Counted from the first letter of the stretch, positions 17,862 to 26,762 are shown. The stretch is DNA of 64,000 nt from Sphingomonas sp. TREG-RG-20F-R18-01 (GCF_022662475.1 NZ_JAKNQQ010000005.1:186001-250000), one strand, 5' to 3'. The notes: a model not told the origin generated them from the letters alone. A program made the numbers and translations.

Positions 17862-18935
17862 CTAGTCCCTATGCGCCGCGCGACGCAGGCGATCGTTGAT
17901 CGCCGTGCCGATCCCGTCCAGCGGGATCGCAGCGATCGCGATCCGCGCACGGGCAGAACCATCGGCAAGGTGCAACGCATCGAACAGATTCGCAGCCGCC
18001 TCGGTCAAATCGCCGCGCGCCGATAGCGACGTGTCGCCGCCAATCGCGCCGAACCCGATGAGATATTCGTCAGCCTCCGCCTCGGTCGCGTTCAAGCGGA
18101 GCGGCTTGGTGGGCGCGTAATGACTGGCGAGCTGGCCCGGTGCGGTGATGATTGCCGCCTCGCGTTCTTTTCCTTGCTTCCCCGGCGAAGGCCGGGGCCC
18201 AGTAGCGAGAAGCGCGGAAGAGAGCGCAGCACTCGCTTGCAGATCGCCCTCTCCTGGGCCCCGGCCTTCGCCGGGGAAGCGCAGAGGGGGTATGGCGGAA
18301 TCCCCCCTGAACCGCGCGAGATCCTCCGCCGTGATCGGCCCCGGTCGCAACACCTCCAGCCCCGCCACGATCGTCGACTCCACCCCCGCCGCGGTCGCGC
18401 CGTCATCCACCACCAGCGCGATCCGCCCGCCGAGCGACGCCACGACATGCGCCGCGCGTGTCGGGCTGATCGCCCCGCTCGCATTGGCCGACGGCGCGGC
18501 GAGCGGCACCCCCGCCGCCGCGATCAGCGCGCGCATCGCGCGGTGCGCGGGTACCCGGATCGCGATCGTATCCAGCCCCGCCGTCACCAGCGACGCGATC
18601 CCCGCGTCGACGCGCACCGGCAGGACCAGCGTCAACGGCCCCGGCCAGAACGCCTCGGCCAGCGCGCGCGCGGTCGCGTCGAACCGCGCGATCCGCTCCG
18701 CCGCCGCCAGATCGAGCACGTGGACGATCAGCGGATTGAAGCTCGGCCGTCCCTTGGCCGCGTAGATTCGCGCGACCGCCGCCGAATCGGTCGCGTCGGC
18801 GGCGAGCCCGTAGACCGTCTCGCTCGGGATCGCGACCGGCTGCCCGCTGCGAATCAGCGCGGCGGCCTCGGCGATCGCTGCGGCGCCGTAGGGTAAGGTG
18901 CGCGTCGGCATCGGCGGGTTTGGCGCAGTCATCAT
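17862..18935 (-). CDS. tsaC: L-threonylcarbamoyladenylate synthase (Sua5/YrdC type) with an in-frame repeat insertion
   Basis: Makes threonylcarbamoyl-AMP, the first step of the essential t6A37 tRNA modification. The YrdC domain covers residues ~15-205 (PVAIPSETVYGLAADATDSA, KGRPSFNPLIVHV, WPGPLTLVLPV, APSANASGAISPTRAAHV). Residues ~255-357 form the C-terminal Sua5 domain (LASHYAPTKPLRL; DRLRRAAHRD). Between them, residues ~219-253 are encoded by a complete family A palindromic doublet and read RFPGEGRGP...TGPRPSPGK. The insertion keeps the frame and falls in the interdomain linker, so the enzyme is probably still active. The start is shared by two adjacent ATGs. Confidence 0.94.
   Translation of the reverse strand: MMTAPNPPMPTRTLPYGAAAIAEAAALIRSGQPVAIPSETVYGLAADATDSAAVARIYAAKGRPSFNPLIVHVLDLAAAERIARFDATARALAEAFWPGPLTLVLPVRVDAGIASLVTAGLDTIAIRVPAHRAMRALIAAAGVPLAAPSANASGAISPTRAAHVVASLGGRIALVVDDGATAAGVESTIVAGLEVLRPGPITAEDLARFRGDSAIPPLRFPGEGRGPGEGDLQASAALSSALLATGPRPSPGKQGKEREAAIITAPGQLASHYAPTKPLRLNATEAEADEYLIGFGAIGGDTSLSARGDLTEAAANLFDALHLADGSARARIAIAAIPLDGIGTAINDRLRRAAHRD
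18177..18280. repeat. REP-like doublet (family A) inside tsaC
   Basis: A full element with both arms intact: CTTCCCCGGCGAAGGCCGGG on the left and CCCCGGCCTTCGCCGGGGAA on the right. It is wholly within the coding sequence and is translated without a stop. Its spacer shares 18 bases with the element at 17709. Confidence 0.9.
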
Positions 18936-18982
18936 GCGGCGCTATAGCCCGGCCGACCCCGTGCGATAAGAGGATGTAACCC

Positions 18983-20704
18983 GTGTTCACTCCAGCCACC
19001 GCCGACCAGCGCTTCGTACTCGACCATATCGTCGGGATTGCCGATCTCGCCGCGACCGACCGCTTCGCCGCCGCCAGCGACGACGTCGTCGATGCGGTGC
19101 TCGACGGCGTCGGGCAATTGGCGGTCGGCGAATGGGCGCCATTGCTCCGCACCGGCGACACGGTCGGCGCGAAATGGACTCCCGAGGGCGTCGTCATGCC
19201 CGCCGGCTTCATCAAGGCGTATCACGATTACGTCGAGGGCGGCTGGGGCACGATCGGCGTGCCTGAGGAATTCGGCGGACAGGGGCTGCCCTTCGCGATC
19301 CAGACCGCGGTGCTCGATACGCTGGGGGCGGCGAACATGGGCTTCGCGCTCGCCCCCACGCTGACGGTCGGCGCGATCGAGGCGCTCGCGCATCACGGCA
19401 GCCCTGAGCAGCAGGCGTTGTACCTCCCGCATCTCGCGACCGGCGAGTGGACCGGCACGATGAACCTGACCGAACCGCAGGCCGGATCGGACGTCGGCGC
19501 TTTGCGCACCACCGCAACCCCGCGCGGCGACGGCACGTTCCTGATCAAGGGCACCAAGATCTACATCTCGTTCGGCGACCACGACATGGCGCCCAACATC
19601 GTCCACCTCGTCCTCGCGCGCACCCCCGGCGCGCCCGCCGGAACCAAGGGGATCTCGCTGTTCCTCGTCCCCAAATTCCGCCTCGATGCGGACGGAAAGC
19701 CGGACGAATTCAACGACGTCCGCGTCGTGTCGATCGAGCACAAGATGGGCCTCCACGCCTCCCCGACCTGCGTCCTGAGCTTCGGCGACCAGGACGATTG
19801 CGTCGGCGAGCTGATCGGCGCGGAATTCGGCGGCATCCGCGCGATGTTCACGATGATGAACAACGCGCGCCTCAACGTCGGCCTCCAGGGCGTCCAGGTT
19901 GCCGAGGCGGCGACGCAGGCGGCGGTCGGCTACGCGCTCGACCGCGTCCAGTCGGCGCGTGCCGGTTCGGGCGATGCCACGCCCGTCCGCATCGTCGAGC
20001 ATCCCGACGTCCGCCGCATGCTGCTCCGCATGAAGGCGCAAACGCAGGCGGCGCGTGCGCTCGTCTATTACGCCGCGTCGCAGGTCGACCGCGCGACGCT
20101 CGGCGAAGCGGGCGGGCAGGAGCGGCTCGATATCCTGACACCGCTGGCGAAGGCGCATGGCACCGATCTCGGCAACGAAGTCGCGAGCCTCGGCATCCAG
20201 ATCCACGGCGGGATGGGCTATGTCGAGGAAACCGGCGCGGCGCAGTTCTTCCGCGACGCGCGCATCACCCCGATCTACGAGGGCACCAACGGGATCCAGG
20301 CCGCCGATCTGGTCGGGCGCAAGCTCGCGATGGACAATGGCGGCGTCTTCGCGCGCCTGATCGCGGACATGCGCGCCGAGGCGCAGGACGCCGGGCTTAA
20401 CACGCTGATCGACGCGTGCGACGACGTCGGGCGACGCCTGGCCACGCTCGACGCGGACGACAAGCTCGCGGCGAGCTACCCGTTCCTGACGATGCTGTCG
20501 GTCGCGGTATGCGGCTGGCTGATGGAGCGGCAGGGCCGGATCGCGGCGGACGCCGAGGGCGACCGCGACTTCCTCGCCATGAAGGTCGCCGCCGCGCGCT
20601 TCTATGTCGCGCAGATCGTCCCCGAGGCGATGGGGCTCAAGGCCGCGGCGATGGCGGATGCGAGCGTGCTCTATTCGATCGCGCCAGAGGCGTTTGCCGC
20701 ATGA
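18983..20704 (+). CDS. Acyl-CoA dehydrogenase, long form with C-terminal extra domain (DmdC-like)
   Basis: A 573-residue FAD enzyme of the acyl-CoA dehydrogenase superfamily, in the long subgroup with a C-terminal domain that includes 3-methylmercaptopropionyl-CoA dehydrogenase. Landmarks are MNLTEPQAGSDVGALRT, GTKIYISFGDHDM, GIQIHGGMGYVEETGAAQFF and ITPIYEGTNGIQA, where the Glu is the expected catalytic base. The start is GTG at 18983 after AGAGGA. The stop overlaps the next gene at ATGA. The substrate is not readable from sequence; beta-oxidation or DMSP-type acyl-CoAs are options. Confidence 0.92.
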   Translation: MFTPATADQRFVLDHIVGIADLAATDRFAAASDDVVDAVLDGVGQLAVGEWAPLLRTGDTVGAKWTPEGVVMPAGFIKAYHDYVEGGWGTIGVPEEFGGQGLPFAIQTAVLDTLGAANMGFALAPTLTVGAIEALAHHGSPEQQALYLPHLATGEWTGTMNLTEPQAGSDVGALRTTATPRGDGTFLIKGTKIYISFGDHDMAPNIVHLVLARTPGAPAGTKGISLFLVPKFRLDADGKPDEFNDVRVVSIEHKMGLHASPTCVLSFGDQDDCVGELIGAEFGGIRAMFTMMNNARLNVGLQGVQVAEAATQAAVGYALDRVQSARAGSGDATPVRIVEHPDVRRMLLRMKAQTQAARALVYYAASQVDRATLGEAGGQERLDILTPLAKAHGTDLGNEVASLGIQIHGGMGYVEETGAAQFFRDARITPIYEGTNGIQAADLVGRKLAMDNGGVFARLIADMRAEAQDAGLNTLIDACDDVGRRLATLDADDKLAASYPFLTMLSVAVCGWLMERQGRIAADAEGDRDFLAMKVAAARFYVAQIVPEAMGLKAAAMADASVLYSIAPEAFAA

Positions 20705-21537
20705 GCGACGCGGCCTTCGACCTCGACGCCTATTTCGCCCGCGTCCACCTCCCCGCGCGGCCTTCGGTCGATCACCTCGGGCTGGGCGTGCTGCAACGCG
20801 CGCACCGGCTGGCGATTCCGTTCGAGAATCTCGACGTGCTGCTCGGTCGCGGGATCGCGATCGACAGCGCGAGCGTGTTCGCCAAGCTCGTCACCGCGGG
20901 GCGCGGCGGCTATTGTTTCGAGCATAACCGGCTGTTCCTCGATGCGCTGCTCGCGCTCGGGTTCGACGCGCGCCCCCTGCTGGCGCGGGTCTGGATTGCC
21001 GCCACCGACGTGCCGCCGCTGACGCATACGTTCAGCCTGGTGACGATCGGCGAGGAACAGTGGATCGCCGATACGGGGTTCGGGGGCAGCTACACCCCGC
21101 CGATGCCGCTGATCGACGGCGCACAGGCGACCGCCCCCGATGGCGCGCTGTTCCGGCTCGACCGGGCGGGCGAGCATGGCTGGATGCTGCTGCGCGACGG
21201 CGATCTCGCGACCACCGACGGGCGCGGGTCGGGGACCGGGTTCCAGCCGCAGTACAGCTTCGAAACACGGTCGGTGTTCGCCGCCGATCTCGCGCTCAGC
21301 AACCATTGGACCTCGACCGCGCCGGTCAGCCGGTTCCTTCACACGGGAGTCGTCAGCATCGTGCTGCCCAACGGCTTCGCCTCGCTGACCGATACGACAT
21401 ACAAGCGGCGCGCCGGCAGCGACGAGACGCGCGCGGAGATCACCGATCCGCGCGTCTACCGGCTGCGGCTGAGCATGATGTTCGGAATTACGCTGTCGGC
21501 GGAAGAGGTCGCCGCGCTCGGGGTGGTTGCGGGATAG
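20701..21537 (+). CDS. nat: Arylamine N-acetyltransferase
   Basis: A 278-residue NAT-family acyltransferase that moves acetyl (or another acyl) from CoA to arylamines or hydrazines. The catalytic triad is visible: C72 in GRGGYCFEHN, H109 in LTHTFSLV and D124 in WIADTGFGGS. It starts at the ATGA overlap with the upstream acyl-CoA dehydrogenase, so the two are translationally coupled. The pairing hints at an acyl-CoA substrate from the same pathway; this is inference. Confidence 0.94.
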   Translation: MSDAAFDLDAYFARVHLPARPSVDHLGLGVLQRAHRLAIPFENLDVLLGRGIAIDSASVFAKLVTAGRGGYCFEHNRLFLDALLALGFDARPLLARVWIAATDVPPLTHTFSLVTIGEEQWIADTGFGGSYTPPMPLIDGAQATAPDGALFRLDRAGEHGWMLLRDGDLATTDGRGSGTGFQPQYSFETRSVFAADLALSNHWTSTAPVSRFLHTGVVSIVLPNGFASLTDTTYKRRAGSDETRAEITDPRVYRLRLSMMFGITLSAEEVAALGVVAG

Positions 21538-21571
21538 CGGATCGGGGAGTTTCGGGCTCCCTCCTTTACTA

Positions 21572-21676
21572 CTTCCCCGGCGAAGGCCGGGGGCCAGTCG
21601 AGGTGGCGGCGGTAACTCCGCGCATCCGCCAGCAATCTATCGTTTCTCGACTGGGCCCCGGTCTTCGCCGGGGAAG
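21572..21676. repeat. REP-like doublet, family A
   Basis: Arms CTTCCCCGGCGAAGGCCGGG and GGGCCCCGGTCTTCGCCGGG with a ~60-bp spacer. It lies between the convergent nat and ytrA-like genes. The left flank CCAGTCGAGGTGGC resembles that of the element at 11038. Confidence 0.85.
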
Positions 21677-21698
21677 CGTACATTGCGTGAGACGGCGT

Positions 21699-22055
21699 TT
21701 ACGCCTTCTCGCGCTCCAGCAGGTCCGCAACATCCAGCCCGAGCAAGTCGATGTGCGCCGCGATCCGCGGCCAGCTGGTCTCGAGGAAATGCGTGCGTTC
21801 GGCCGCGCGCAGTTTCTCCGCCGCGCCCGGCAGCACGAACATGCCGACGCCGCGCCGGACCTCGACATAGCCGTCGTCCTGGAAGCTCTGATAGGCCTTG
21901 GCGACGGTCAGCGGATTGGCGCCATGTTCGGCGGCGAGCGCCCGCACGGACGGCAGCTGATCCCCGGCACGGAACTGGCCGCGCAGGATCGCCGCCGAGA
22001 TCGTCCCGCGCAGCTTGATGTACACGGGCGAGTCTTCGCTGTTCAAGGCTGTCAT
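21699..22055 (-). CDS. GntR-family regulator, YtrA subfamily
   Basis: A 118-residue protein: a GntR winged helix at residues ~8-75 (VYIKLRGTISAAILRGQFRA, then LPSVRALAAEHGANPLTVAK and YQSFQDDGYVEVRRG) and a short helical tail of the YtrA type. YtrA regulators usually precede an ABC transporter operon, but none is present. The nearest gene on this strand is the nitroreductase upstream, 40 bp away. No Shine-Dalgarno sequence precedes the ATG; instead an imperfect palindrome abuts it. The mRNA could be leaderless. Confidence 0.88.
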   Translation of the reverse strand: MTALNSEDSPVYIKLRGTISAAILRGQFRAGDQLPSVRALAAEHGANPLTVAKAYQSFQDDGYVEVRRGVGMFVLPGAAEKLRAAERTHFLETSWPRIAAHIDLLGLDVADLLEREKA

Positions 22056-22071
22056 GCTGATATAATACAGC
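22056..22071. promoter_or_regulatory. Imperfect palindrome abutting the ytrA-like start
   Basis: GCTGATATAATACAGC lies directly next to the start codon; its outer four bases on each side are inverted (GCTG/CAGC) around an AT-rich core. AT-rich DNA is rare in this window. It could hold a -10 element, an operator for autorepression, or both. Confidence 0.4.
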
Positions 22072-22094
22072 GCATTGCTATTCTGTCCAGTCTT

Positions 22095-22673
22095 TTAATG
22101 TGTCCAGTTTGTAACAATGTTTGCCAAATCGGGACGCGGACGCTCGTCTAATTGCCTCGACGGCGTTCCCAGGAACATGAACCCGGCGATCCGTTCAGGA
22201 TCCGATCCGAACGCATCGCGCACCGCGGCCGAGTAGCTCGGCCATCCGGTCAGCCACCCGCCCGCATAGCCCAGCGCATGCGCGGCGTGCAGCAGGTTCA
22301 TGCAGGCCGCCCCCGCCGAAAGTTCCTGCTCCCACAGCGGAATATGGCTCTCGGTGCGGGGGGCGGACAGCACCACCACCAGCGTGGGAGCCTGTTCGGC
22401 GAATTGCACCAGCGCCGCGATCTCGGTCGCCCCCGCCTGCGGGCGTTCCGCGCGATAGGCGGTGGTGATCACGTCGGCGAGCGCGGCACGTTGCCCGGGT
22501 GCGACGACGACGAAGCGCCAGGGGGCCAGTTTCCCGTGATCGGGGGTGCGCGCCGCGATCGTCAGGATCGTCTCGAGTTCGGCGGCGTCGGGCCCGGGCG
22601 CGACGAGGTCGCGCGGCTTGCCCGAGCGGCGCGTGGCCAGGAGCGAGAGCGGGGTTGTGCGGTCATTGAACAT
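22095..22673 (-). CDS. Nitroreductase-family FMN oxidoreductase
   Basis: A 192-residue flavoprotein of the nitroreductase (YdjA/RutE-like) family. It has LLATRRSGKPRDLV near the start, IAARTPDHGKLAPWRFVVV for FMN binding, then SAGAACMNLLHAAHALGYAG and the C-terminal GFMFLGTPS. ATG at 22673 was chosen because AAAGGGCG lies just upstream; the longer frame to 22712 lacks this. Physiological substrate unknown. It is transcribed toward the YtrA-like gene. Confidence 0.9.
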   Translation of the reverse strand: MFNDRTTPLSLLATRRSGKPRDLVAPGPDAAELETILTIAARTPDHGKLAPWRFVVVAPGQRAALADVITTAYRAERPQAGATEIAALVQFAEQAPTLVVVLSAPRTESHIPLWEQELSAGAACMNLLHAAHALGYAGGWLTGWPSYSAAVRDAFGSDPERIAGFMFLGTPSRQLDERPRPDLANIVTNWTH

Positions 22674-22789
22674 GGATCGCCCTTTAGCGGGACACGGCGG
22701 ATATTTACACACCCGCGATTGGCGTTAGTCTTGCCCGCAACCCATAGCGCCGCATTCGCCGGCGCCACGACATTTTCAGGAGTTAGTAC

Positions 22790-24583
22790 ATGGTGGACAC
22801 CCCGACCGCGGATACCCCGCGCGAGCCGGATATCACGCATGTCAATCCGGCGGCGGGCGAGACGTGGTTCGGCCACCCGCGCCAGCTCGCGCGGCTGTTC
22901 ACCACCGAGATGTGGGAGCGCTTCGGCTATTACGGCATGCGCGCGCTGCTCACGCTGTATCTCACCAAGCATTTCGTGTTCGGCGATCGCGCGGCGACGG
23001 GCCTCTACGGCGGGTTCACAGCACTCGTGTATCTGACCCCGCTGGTCGGCGGGTATCTGGCGGACCAGTATCTTGGCTCCAAGCGCTCGGTGAAGTTCGG
23101 CGCGATCATGATGGCGGTCGGCTATTTCACGCTCTGCTTCGGCGGGCAGACCGCGGTGCCGTTCGCGACGATCGACGGGCAGCGCTACACCGTCACGGTC
23201 GAGACCAAGGCCGGAGCCGAACAGCGCTTCATCACCGATCAGGGCAAGCGCCTGCAGGTGAAGGGCAATGACGACGGCACCGTCTCGCTGCTCGCCCCCG
23301 ATGGCACCACCGCCCGGACGATCGCCAAGGACGGCTTCAAGTCGGATGCCGAGCGCAGCCCGCTGTTCGTCACGATCATGCTGATCGCGCTCAGCCTCGT
23401 CTCGGTCGGCAACGGCTTCTTCAAGCCCAACATCTCGACCATGGTCGGCGAACTCTACGCGAAGGACGACCGACGCCGCGATTCCGGCTTCACGATCTTC
23501 TACATGGGGATCAACCTCGGGTCGCTCGGGTCGCAGATCCTGTGCCCGATCCTCGCCGAGACGATCGGCTGGTGGGCAGGCTTCGGCCTCGCCGCGATCG
23601 GCATGCTGATCTCGTTCACGCTGATCCAATTCGATGGCGGCAAGCTCAACGGCTATGGCGAACCTCCGGTCCGCAGCGGGCCGGACCGGACGATCCCGAT
23701 CTTCCTCGGTGCGCTGGTCGCGGTGCCGGTGCTGTACTTCCTGTTCGTCAACCTGATGAACTCGGTGCCGCCGGTGCCGGGGTCGGGCTTCGTCGGCTAT
23801 CTCGCGTCGCTGTCGCTGATGGGCAAGCTGCTGTTCGGCACGTTCCTCGTCGCGATCCCGGGCATCCTGATCTGGTCGTTCGTGATCGGTGACAAGCGCG
23901 AGTTCCAGATGATGCTCGCGGCCATGGTGCTGATCGTCTTCAACGTCGTGTTCTGGACGCTGTTCGAACAGGCGGGCTCGTCGCTGACGCTGTTCGCGGA
24001 TCGCAACACCGACCTGCGGCTGTTCGGCGATTTCGCGATCTCCGCGCCGCAGACGCAGTTCTTCAACGCCTTCTTCATCGTGACGCTCGCGCCGATCATG
24101 AGCATTTTGTGGACTGGCCTCGCCAAGCGCGGGCTGGAGCCGTCGATCCCGGTCAAGTTCGGGATCGCGCTGATCGGCGTGGGGGCGGGCTTCCTGTTCC
24201 TGGTGCTCGGCGCGGGCTTTGCCGGGCCGGGGTTCCAGGTCGGGATCTGGTGGCTTGCGGGGCTGTACCTGATCCACTCGCTCGCGGAATTGTGCATCTC
24301 GCCGGTCGGGCTGTCGATGATCACCAAGCTGTCGATCGCGCGGATCGTCGGGCTGATGATGGGCGTGTGGTTCCTGTCGATCAGCTGCGCGCAATATGTC
24401 GCCGGGATAGTCGCGCAGTTCGCCAGCGTCGACACGGTTGGCGGGCAGGTCACCAACCTCAAGGTCAGCCTCGACACCTATACGGGCACCTTCACCACGA
24501 TCGCCGAGGTCGCGATTGTGCTAGGGGTGATCCTGCTGGTCCTGTCGTGGCCGCTCAAGAAGTGGATGCACGGGGTCAAATAA
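22790..24583 (+). CDS. POT/PTR2-family proton-coupled peptide transporter
   Basis: Imports di- and tripeptides with protons across the inner membrane. It has 597 residues with about 14 helices. The signature EMWERFGYYGMRALL (ExxERF) is in helix 1. GNGFFKPNISTMVGELY and DRRRDSGFTIFYMGINLGSL form the PTR2 motifs. A hydrophilic loop of ~70 residues (around 120-190; IDGQRYTVTVETKAGAEQ) is longer than in the prototypes. AGGAGT precedes the ATG. It is followed 15 bp later by an nnrU-like gene. Confidence 0.95.
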   Translation: MVDTPTADTPREPDITHVNPAAGETWFGHPRQLARLFTTEMWERFGYYGMRALLTLYLTKHFVFGDRAATGLYGGFTALVYLTPLVGGYLADQYLGSKRSVKFGAIMMAVGYFTLCFGGQTAVPFATIDGQRYTVTVETKAGAEQRFITDQGKRLQVKGNDDGTVSLLAPDGTTARTIAKDGFKSDAERSPLFVTIMLIALSLVSVGNGFFKPNISTMVGELYAKDDRRRDSGFTIFYMGINLGSLGSQILCPILAETIGWWAGFGLAAIGMLISFTLIQFDGGKLNGYGEPPVRSGPDRTIPIFLGALVAVPVLYFLFVNLMNSVPPVPGSGFVGYLASLSLMGKLLFGTFLVAIPGILIWSFVIGDKREFQMMLAAMVLIVFNVVFWTLFEQAGSSLTLFADRNTDLRLFGDFAISAPQTQFFNAFFIVTLAPIMSILWTGLAKRGLEPSIPVKFGIALIGVGAGFLFLVLGAGFAGPGFQVGIWWLAGLYLIHSLAELCISPVGLSMITKLSIARIVGLMMGVWFLSISCAQYVAGIVAQFASVDTVGGQVTNLKVSLDTYTGTFTTIAEVAIVLGVILLVLSWPLKKWMHGVK

Positions 24584-24598
24584 GCGGGGGATGACGGG

Positions 24599-25294
24599 AT
24601 GGACGGCACGTACATGGTTCTCGCGAGCGCGGCGGCGTTCGTCGGCTCGCACTTCCTGCTGTCGCATCCGCTGCGCGCGCCGATCGTGCGCGCGGTCGGC
24701 GCGAACGGGTTCCTCGGAATCTATTCGCTCGTTGCCTTCGCGACGCTCGGCTGGCTCGCGCACAGCTATCAGACCGCTCCCGCCACCGCCCCCCTCTGGG
24801 CGGTGGGCGAAGGAATCTGGGGCCCGGTCACGCTCGTCATGCTGGTCGCGAGCATCCTGCTGATGGGGTCGCTGCTCGGGAATCCCGCGCTCCCCGGCAA
24901 CCCCGCCACTGCCGCACCCACGTCCGCGCGCGGCGTGTTCGCGGTCACGCGGCATCCGATGCTGTGGGCGTTCGCCTTGTGGGGGCTTTGCCACATCGCG
25001 GTCTATCCGATCGCTGCGAACATCATCGTCGCGGTCGCGATCATCGTGCTGTCGCTGGTCGGGGCGGCGCTGCAGGACCGCAAGAAGGAATCGCTCCAGC
25101 CCGCGCTGTGGCGCGACTGGGAACGCAAGACGAGCTACTGGCCGTTCGTCGCGATCGCGCAGCGGCGGGCGCGGTTCGGCGGCTTTCGCCCGCACGACAT
25201 CGCGGGTGGCGTGGTGATCTGGCTGGTGGCGACCTGGGCGCATCTGCCGCTCGCGGGGATCGCGGCGGGGGTGTGGCACTGGGTGTATCGCTAA
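24599..25294 (+). CDS. NnrU-family membrane protein
   Basis: A 231-residue protein with about six membrane segments. Family landmarks are GSHFLLSHPLRAPIVRAVG, ARGVFAVTRHPMLWAFALWG and a C-terminal SYWPFVAI. The RHPMLW motif is shared with the isoprenylcysteine methyltransferase/NnrU fold. NnrU was named from nitrite and nitric-oxide reductase regions of Rhodobacter, but most homologues, like this one, have no denitrification genes nearby. Role unknown. Confidence 0.88.
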   Translation: MDGTYMVLASAAAFVGSHFLLSHPLRAPIVRAVGANGFLGIYSLVAFATLGWLAHSYQTAPATAPLWAVGEGIWGPVTLVMLVASILLMGSLLGNPALPGNPATAAPTSARGVFAVTRHPMLWAFALWGLCHIAVYPIAANIIVAVAIIVLSLVGAALQDRKKESLQPALWRDWERKTSYWPFVAIAQRRARFGGFRPHDIAGGVVIWLVATWAHLPLAGIAAGVWHWVYR

Positions 25295-25364
25295 AGTCCG
25301 TCTGAACGGTCACCTTCGGCCCGTTGGCCCGGACGGGGCGATCGGAAACGCGACTACTCCCCAG

Positions 25365-25455
25365 CCGTTCACCCTGAGCGCAGTCGAAGGGCCCTTGCAA
25401 ACCGAGCCGAGGCCCATGGCGCGAGCGAGGCTTCGACTTCGCTCAGCCCGAACGG
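25365..25455. repeat. REP-like doublet, family C
   Basis: Left arm CCGTTCACCCTGAGCGCAGT continuing into CGAAGGGC; right arm GCTTCGACTTCGCTCAGCCC continuing into GAACGG. The arms are inverted relative to each other. This repeat type is very common in sphingomonad genomes. It lies between convergent nnrU and the symporter gene. Confidence 0.85.
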
Positions 25456-25490
25456 GGGGAATGGACCTCAGCAAAATGGTCCCTGGCCGC

Positions 25491-26762
25491 TTAACCCGCC
25501 CCCTCGTGCAGCAGCGCATCCGCGCTGTCTGTCGCGACCGGGACGCTGCGCGCGGAGACGGTGAGCGTCACCGCCAGATCCATGACGACATTCCCCATCG
25601 TGCGGAAGATGTCCGGGATCGTCTCGACCGCGACCAGCAACCCGAGCGGCGCGACCGGCACCCCCAGGGTCACCGCGATCGGCGAGATCGCCCCGATGAA
25701 GCTGATCTGCCCGGGCAGGCTGACCGACCCGAGTGAGGTCAGCACGGCGACCGCGGTTCCCGCGGCCAGCGTCGCGAAGCTCATCGGCACGTTGAACCAG
25801 GTGGCGACGTAGATCGCGACCGCCAGGTTCATGGCCGGCCCGGTCGCGCGGAGCATCGCCACCGCGATCGGCAGGACCACGCCCGAGGTCGCGACGGGCA
25901 CGCCCATCTCCTCCGAACTGCGCAGCATCGCCGGCAGACTGGCAAGCGAGGACTGCGTGCTCATCGCCACCGCCAGCACCGGCGCCGCCCCCCGGGCAAA
26001 GCGCACGAGCGCGATTCGTCCGCCTAGCACCGCGAGCGGGAAGGCGAACAGCGAGACGATCACGCCGACGCTCGACACCGTCACGATGTAATGCAGCAGC
26101 GCGCCGACCGCGGCGGTCCCGGTCTTGGCCGCCACCGTCACCGCGAGCGCGAACACGCCGATCGGCGCGATCCAGATGATCCAGCCGATCACCACCAGCA
26201 TCGTGTCGCGGATCGCCGCGAAGAAGCCGGTCAGCAGCGCGCGCTGTTCCGGCGCGATCCGCGCGAGCGCGAAGGCGAACACCAGCGCGAACAGGATCAG
26301 CGACAGGAACCCGCCGTTCGCCGCCGCCGCGACGACGTTGCTCGGCACCATGCCGGCGAGGAATTCCCCGATCGGCGGGACCGGCCCGGCGGGGGCCGCC
26401 CCGGCCAGCGCGGCGCGCAGCGCGGTCCCGGATGCGGCGGGCATCGGGACGAGATGGAGAAACAGCGGGGTCAGGATCGCCGCCATCACCGCGCTGAACA
26501 CCATCACCGCGAGGATGATACCGATCGACCGCGCCGCGACCGCGCCGCTGCGCGCCGCCTCGGCCGTGGCGGCGATCCCGGTGACGAGCAGCGAGAATAC
26601 CAGCGGCAGCACGGTCATCTGCAAGGCGTTCAGCCATGCGGTCCCGATCGGCCCGGCGATCTCGACCGTCACCGGCACCGCCCCCGGGGCCCAGCCCGCC
26701 AGCGCAATGCCGACGGCAAGCCCCGCGACAAGCGACAACAGGATACGGCTGGATTGCGACAT
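25491..26762 (-). CDS. Dicarboxylate/amino acid:cation symporter (SDF family)
   Basis: A 423-residue GltP/DctA-type transporter. The N-terminus has helices with [13 protein letters not shown] Ser-rich re-entrant loop ([20 protein letters not shown]) matches the serine motif of the family. The substrate and cation region reads [17 protein letters not shown], where NxxxAxY-type residues replace the common NMDGT, and [17 protein letters not shown] follows. The modified site suggests a divergent subgroup; the substrate is open. The ATG at 26762 is followed by [10 protein letters not shown]. Confidence 0.9.
   Translation of the reverse strand: MSQSSRILLSLVAGLAVGIALAGWAPGAVPVTVEIAGPIGTAWLNALQMTVLPLVFSLLVTGIAATAEAARSGAVAARSIGIILAVMVFSAVMAAILTPLFLHLVPMPAASGTALRAALAGAAPAGPVPPIGEFLAGMVPSNVVAAAANGGFLSLILFALVFAFALARIAPEQRALLTGFFAAIRDTMLVVIGWIIWIAPIGVFALAVTVAAKTGTAAVGALLHYIVTVSSVGVIVSLFAFPLAVLGGRIALVRFARGAAPVLAVAMSTQSSLASLPAMLRSSEEMGVPVATSGVVLPIAVAMLRATGPAMNLAVAIYVATWFNVPMSFATLAAGTAVAVLTSLGSVSLPGQISFIGAISPIAVTLGVPVAPLGLLVAVETIPDIFRTMGNVVMDLAVTLTVSARSVPVATDSADALLHEGAG

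Noticed and set aside
21456..21683. Small ORF reading through the family A doublet after nat
   Set aside because: It consists of repeat-derived peptide (SPAKTGAQ type) plus antisense of nat, with no ribosome-binding site.
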